Shown in pieces: positions 61,663-64,000 of a DNA stretch of 64,000 nt. The position numbers were made by a program, and so were the translations under genes. Positions within the stretch are counted from its first letter, which is position 1; each line of letters begins with the position of its first letter. Under the pieces are notes generated by a model. The model was not told the DNA's origin. It saw nothing but the letters and a program-made list of their open reading frames with translations, and did not search any database. This DNA comes from Streptomyces formicae (GTDB lineage Bacteria > Actinomycetota > Actinomycetes > Streptomycetales > Streptomycetaceae), in assembly GCF_022647665.1 (NCBI RefSeq), contig NZ_CP071872.1, positions 372,001 through 436,000 on the forward strand, read 5' to 3'.

Positions 61663-62661
61663 TCAGCCTCCTACGAAGGGAAAGCGGGCAGCGGGTACCT
61701 CGGCCAGGCCGTTGAGCGGCTGGTCGGTGAGGTAGCGGCGCAGGTTGTCGGCGAAGAACGTGACCGCCTCGTTCATGTACGTGCGGCTGAGCGTGGAGCT
61801 CTTCGGCGTGAGGACGACTCGGGGGTGGAGCCGCAGGGGATGGCGGGCGGGCAGCGGTTTCGGGTCGAAGACGTCCAGGGCGGCGCCTCGAAGGTGGTCG
61901 GCGTTGAGGGCGGCCAGGAGGGCCGCCTGGTCGACGGTCGCCGCGCGGCCGAGGTTGAGGAAGACGGACTTCGGCTTGAACGCCGTGAAGAGGTCGTGGT
62001 CGAAGAAGCGGTCCGTGGCTCGGGTGGCGGGCAGCAGATCGACCACCACGTCGGCGACGGCGACCGCTTGGTGCACCGCCGACGTGTGCATCCACGTGAT
62101 CCCGCCCTCGGCGGCTACCGGAGGCGTCCGCCGTACGCCGATGACGTCCATCCCGAAGGAGCGGGCCGCACGAGCGAGGTGTTCTCCGATGCTGCCGCAG
62201 CCGACGATGGTCATCGTCGCCCCCGCCAGGTCGAAGAACTCCTCGGCCAGGTCGTCCTTCCACCATGTCCGGTTCCGCTGGGCGAGCTGGCTCATGAACA
62301 GCCCGCGTGAGAAGCCCAGGACCATCCCCATGGCGTGCTCGGCCATGGGCCTGCCGTGGAACCCGTACGAGCGGGTCAGAGCCACCCCGACGGAGTGGGC
62401 CTCGGCGACGGGCAGATGGTCGGTGCCGGCGGCTGGGGAGGCGATCCACCTCAGATGAGGCGCGCCGAACAGCCACGACGGCCTGAACGCCCAGCCGAAA
62501 TAGATGTGTGCCTCGGCCAGCTGGTGCGGCACGGCCTCCTCGGTCGCCGTACGGAACTCGACACCGGGGAAGGCGGCGGACAGCGCGCGCTCGTGCTTGG
62601 CGGACAACCGCCAGAAGGAGTGCGGGGACTCCAGACTGATCAACACCACCGGCCGGTTCAT
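61663..62661 (-). CDS. D-2-hydroxyacid dehydrogenase
   Basis: NAD-dependent oxidoreductase of 332 aa in the D-isomer 2-hydroxyacid dehydrogenase family. The cofactor-binding sequence is TIVGCGSIGEHLARAA near residue 145, and FLNLGRAATVDQAALLAAL follows. Family catalytic residues are partly visible: Arg in NLGRAA and the Glu/Asp region in ALDVFDPKPLP. At the catalytic His position the sequence reads VVLTPKSSTLS, where most members have TPHxxG. The histidine is replaced by lysine, so the activity may be altered or lost. Start and stop are coupled to the glycosyltransferase gene upstream by a 4-base overlap. Confidence 0.82.
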   Translation of the reverse strand: MNRPVVLISLESPHSFWRLSAKHERALSAAFPGVEFRTATEEAVPHQLAEAHIYFGWAFRPSWLFGAPHLRWIASPAAGTDHLPVAEAHSVGVALTRSYGFHGRPMAEHAMGMVLGFSRGLFMSQLAQRNRTWWKDDLAEEFFDLAGATMTIVGCGSIGEHLARAARSFGMDVIGVRRTPPVAAEGGITWMHTSAVHQAVAVADVVVDLLPATRATDRFFDHDLFTAFKPKSVFLNLGRAATVDQAALLAALNADHLRGAALDVFDPKPLPARHPLRLHPRVVLTPKSSTLSRTYMNEAVTFFADNLRRYLTDQPLNGLAEVPAARFPFVGG

Positions 62662-63968
62662 TGCGCTCGGCCCTCCGCGCGGGACGTCGGCGCGAGGGCC
62701 CAAGGGGCGATGCGTTCGATGACGGAGCCGATGCTGGCCTGGTAGTCGTGGCGCGAGCGCACCAGGGCCGCCCCGGCGCTCCGGAGCCGGTCGCGTTCGC
62801 GGGGCAGGACGGTCAGGGCGCGGTGGAGTGCGGAGGCCAGGGACCGGGCGTCCCGTGGTGCGGCGGTGAAGCCGGTCTCGCCCTCGACGACGGTCTGGGC
62901 CAGTCCGCCGGCAGTGGTCGCCACTACCGGGCCCGCTCCGGCTGCGAACGCCTCCAGGGGGATGCGCCCGAAGGGCTCCTCTCGGGAGGGGACGACGACC
63001 GCGCGCAGGGCCGGGTTGTGCAGCCAGGCGCGGATTGCGGGGGTGAAGCGTGTGATCAGGGTCGCGTCGAGGCCGTACGTGCGGATGCGCGTCGCCAAGT
63101 CCTCCTGGTACGAGGTGGGGTGCTCGTGTTCGTCCGAGGCCACGGCCGCCAGGACCAGGTGCGGAGCGCGGACCCCGCGCTCCTTGAGGAGGTGCAACGC
63201 CTCCAGGAGGTCGTCGAAGCCCTTCGTCGGCACGGCACGGCCCATGGCGAGAAGGAATCCGGCGCGGGCCTTGAAGGGCAGGGGCGGCGCGGTCGCCGGC
63301 CTGGTCATCTCCTCCTGGATCAGCCCGTTCGGGACGCTGACGATGCTTCCCCGGGGGACGGCGTAGCTGACGATGAGGTGGCCCCGCATGTGGGAGGAGA
63401 TGGCGCCGATCCGCCCGCCTCGGACGGTGGCCGCCCGCAGGGCGTCCCGCTCCCAGCGGACGCGGGACATGTCCTTGGGCCGCGTCAGCGCGGTCGTGGA
63501 GCGGGGTACGAGCAGCAGGTCCGTGGTCGGCGATGTGTAGGGGGCCAGCCCGAGGAACGGGATGTCGAGGCCGATGAGAAGGCACCGGCTCGCGCGGTCG
63601 GCGATGCGTACGGCCGCCTCGCCTGCCAGGTCGCACAGCTGCACGGAACCGTGGATCGAGTCCGGCGCCGCCTGGACCTCCGGGATCGTGATGACGTCGG
63701 CTTCGGCCTGCCGCAGCATCTGCTGGACCTCGCTGGCCCATCGCCGGTCGTGCGCTCCTGCCGTCTCCGGCACGCATGGGGTGATCACGGAGAGGCGGCC
63801 CGGCGGCAGCAGGCGGGCGAGGGCCGTGAGGAAGGCCCGGTTACTGAAGCCCGTGCCCGACGCCGCACCGTAGAAGCCCTCGTGGAGGGCGACGACGACA
63901 CGGGGCCGGCGGGCCGCCTCCGGCATATCCGTGAGTGGGGGCGGTGGAGTGGCATGGTCGATGCGCAC
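62658..63968 (-). CDS. Glycosyltransferase, GT4 family, first visible gene of operon
   Basis: Glycosyltransferase of 436 aa starting at the GTG at 63968, with aaggagg about ten bases upstream. The N-terminal domain has VVVALHEGFYGAASGTGFSN and the acceptor-side Rossmann pattern. The C-terminal donor domain has LLAMGRAVPTKGFDDLLEAL near residue 235 and VVVPSREEPFGRIPLEAFAA near 325, including the EPFG..P.E motif of retaining GT4 enzymes. It resembles antibiotic and mycothiol-type sugar transferases. It is the most upstream gene of the minus-strand operon visible here; the promoter lies close to or beyond the window edge. Confidence 0.87.
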   Translation of the reverse strand: MRIDHATPPPPLTDMPEAARRPRVVVALHEGFYGAASGTGFSNRAFLTALARLLPPGRLSVITPCVPETAGAHDRRWASEVQQMLRQAEADVITIPEVQAAPDSIHGSVQLCDLAGEAAVRIADRASRCLLIGLDIPFLGLAPYTSPTTDLLLVPRSTTALTRPKDMSRVRWERDALRAATVRGGRIGAISSHMRGHLIVSYAVPRGSIVSVPNGLIQEEMTRPATAPPLPFKARAGFLLAMGRAVPTKGFDDLLEALHLLKERGVRAPHLVLAAVASDEHEHPTSYQEDLATRIRTYGLDATLITRFTPAIRAWLHNPALRAVVVPSREEPFGRIPLEAFAAGAGPVVATTAGGLAQTVVEGETGFTAAPRDARSLASALHRALTVLPRERDRLRSAGAALVRSRHDYQASIGSVIERIAPWALAPTSRAEGRAQ

Positions 63969-64000
63969 CGTGTGGTGCCTCCTTCGAAGAGGGGTATCGC

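Overview
This 64-kb window is high-GC actinobacterial chromosome, almost certainly from a Streptomyces. The support is the codon bias, GTG/TTG starts, a bldA-type TTA codon in one accessory gene, a sugar ABC transporter with no ATPase of its own, stand-alone LuxR helix-turn-helix proteins, and actinobacterial integrase and tRNA-Pro/tRNA-Ser remnants. It joins a conserved left flank, a defence and mobile-element region, and a right flank with two aminoacyl-tRNA synthetases and an unusual biosynthetic operon.

Region 1 (5-7684, + strand) looks like an alpha-1,3-glucan utilisation locus. It holds a lipoprotein sugar-binding protein, two MalF/MalG-type permeases, a secreted beta-helix glucanase with the three-aspartate pattern of GH87, and a GH13 alpha-glucosidase. 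Region 2 (7830-12072) holds a small LuxR-type regulator, a quinone-reductase-like enzyme with an AhpD-like protein, and a flavin disulfide reductase coupled to a VOC protein. A frameshifted trypsin-like protease gene follows (12505-13643).

Region 3 (about 13.9-34.7 kb) is a chain of integrative-element remnants at copies of the 3' end of tRNA-Pro(CGG). The copies are at 15001, 21104 and, degenerate, at 34498. It contains a decayed integrase, a broken VapBC locus inside inverted repeats, GntR and XRE regulators with an operator-like palindrome between them, and an IS21 transposon. It also contains a complete four-gene Wadjet operon (jetABCD, minus strand, every junction a 4-bp overlap) with an unrecognised 655-residue protein downstream and a DUF433/PIN-like toxin-antitoxin pair upstream. 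About 170 bp of related sequence brackets the Wadjet segment, so it probably arrived as a unit.

Region 4 (34.8-49.4 kb) is a second accessory block. It holds a two-module zinc-ribbon gene with a frameshift, an HTH protein fused to a degenerate Z1-type domain, a large unknown protein, and a three-gene putative defence system. That system is a SNF2-like helicase with a C-terminal nuclease-like domain, a DUF1156 DNA methyltransferase and a DUF499 ATPase. The block ends at a decayed murF fragment and a tRNA-Ser(GGA) 3'-half remnant.

Region 5 (49.9-64 kb) has a winged-helix protein, a small membrane protein, methionyl-tRNA synthetase, a membrane-anchored Mrr-like nuclease and a glutamyl-tRNA synthetase, all on +. 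Converging on them is a tightly packed minus-strand operon of eight genes: two glycosyltransferases, a D-2-hydroxyacid dehydrogenase, two radical SAM enzymes (one MoaA-like), a nucleotidyltransferase-like protein, a NodU-type carbamoyltransferase and an HD hydrolase. It has no recognisable PKS, NRPS or RiPP scaffold gene and is, with the defence loci, the best candidate for undescribed biology here. No intact tRNA, rRNA or CRISPR array was found.
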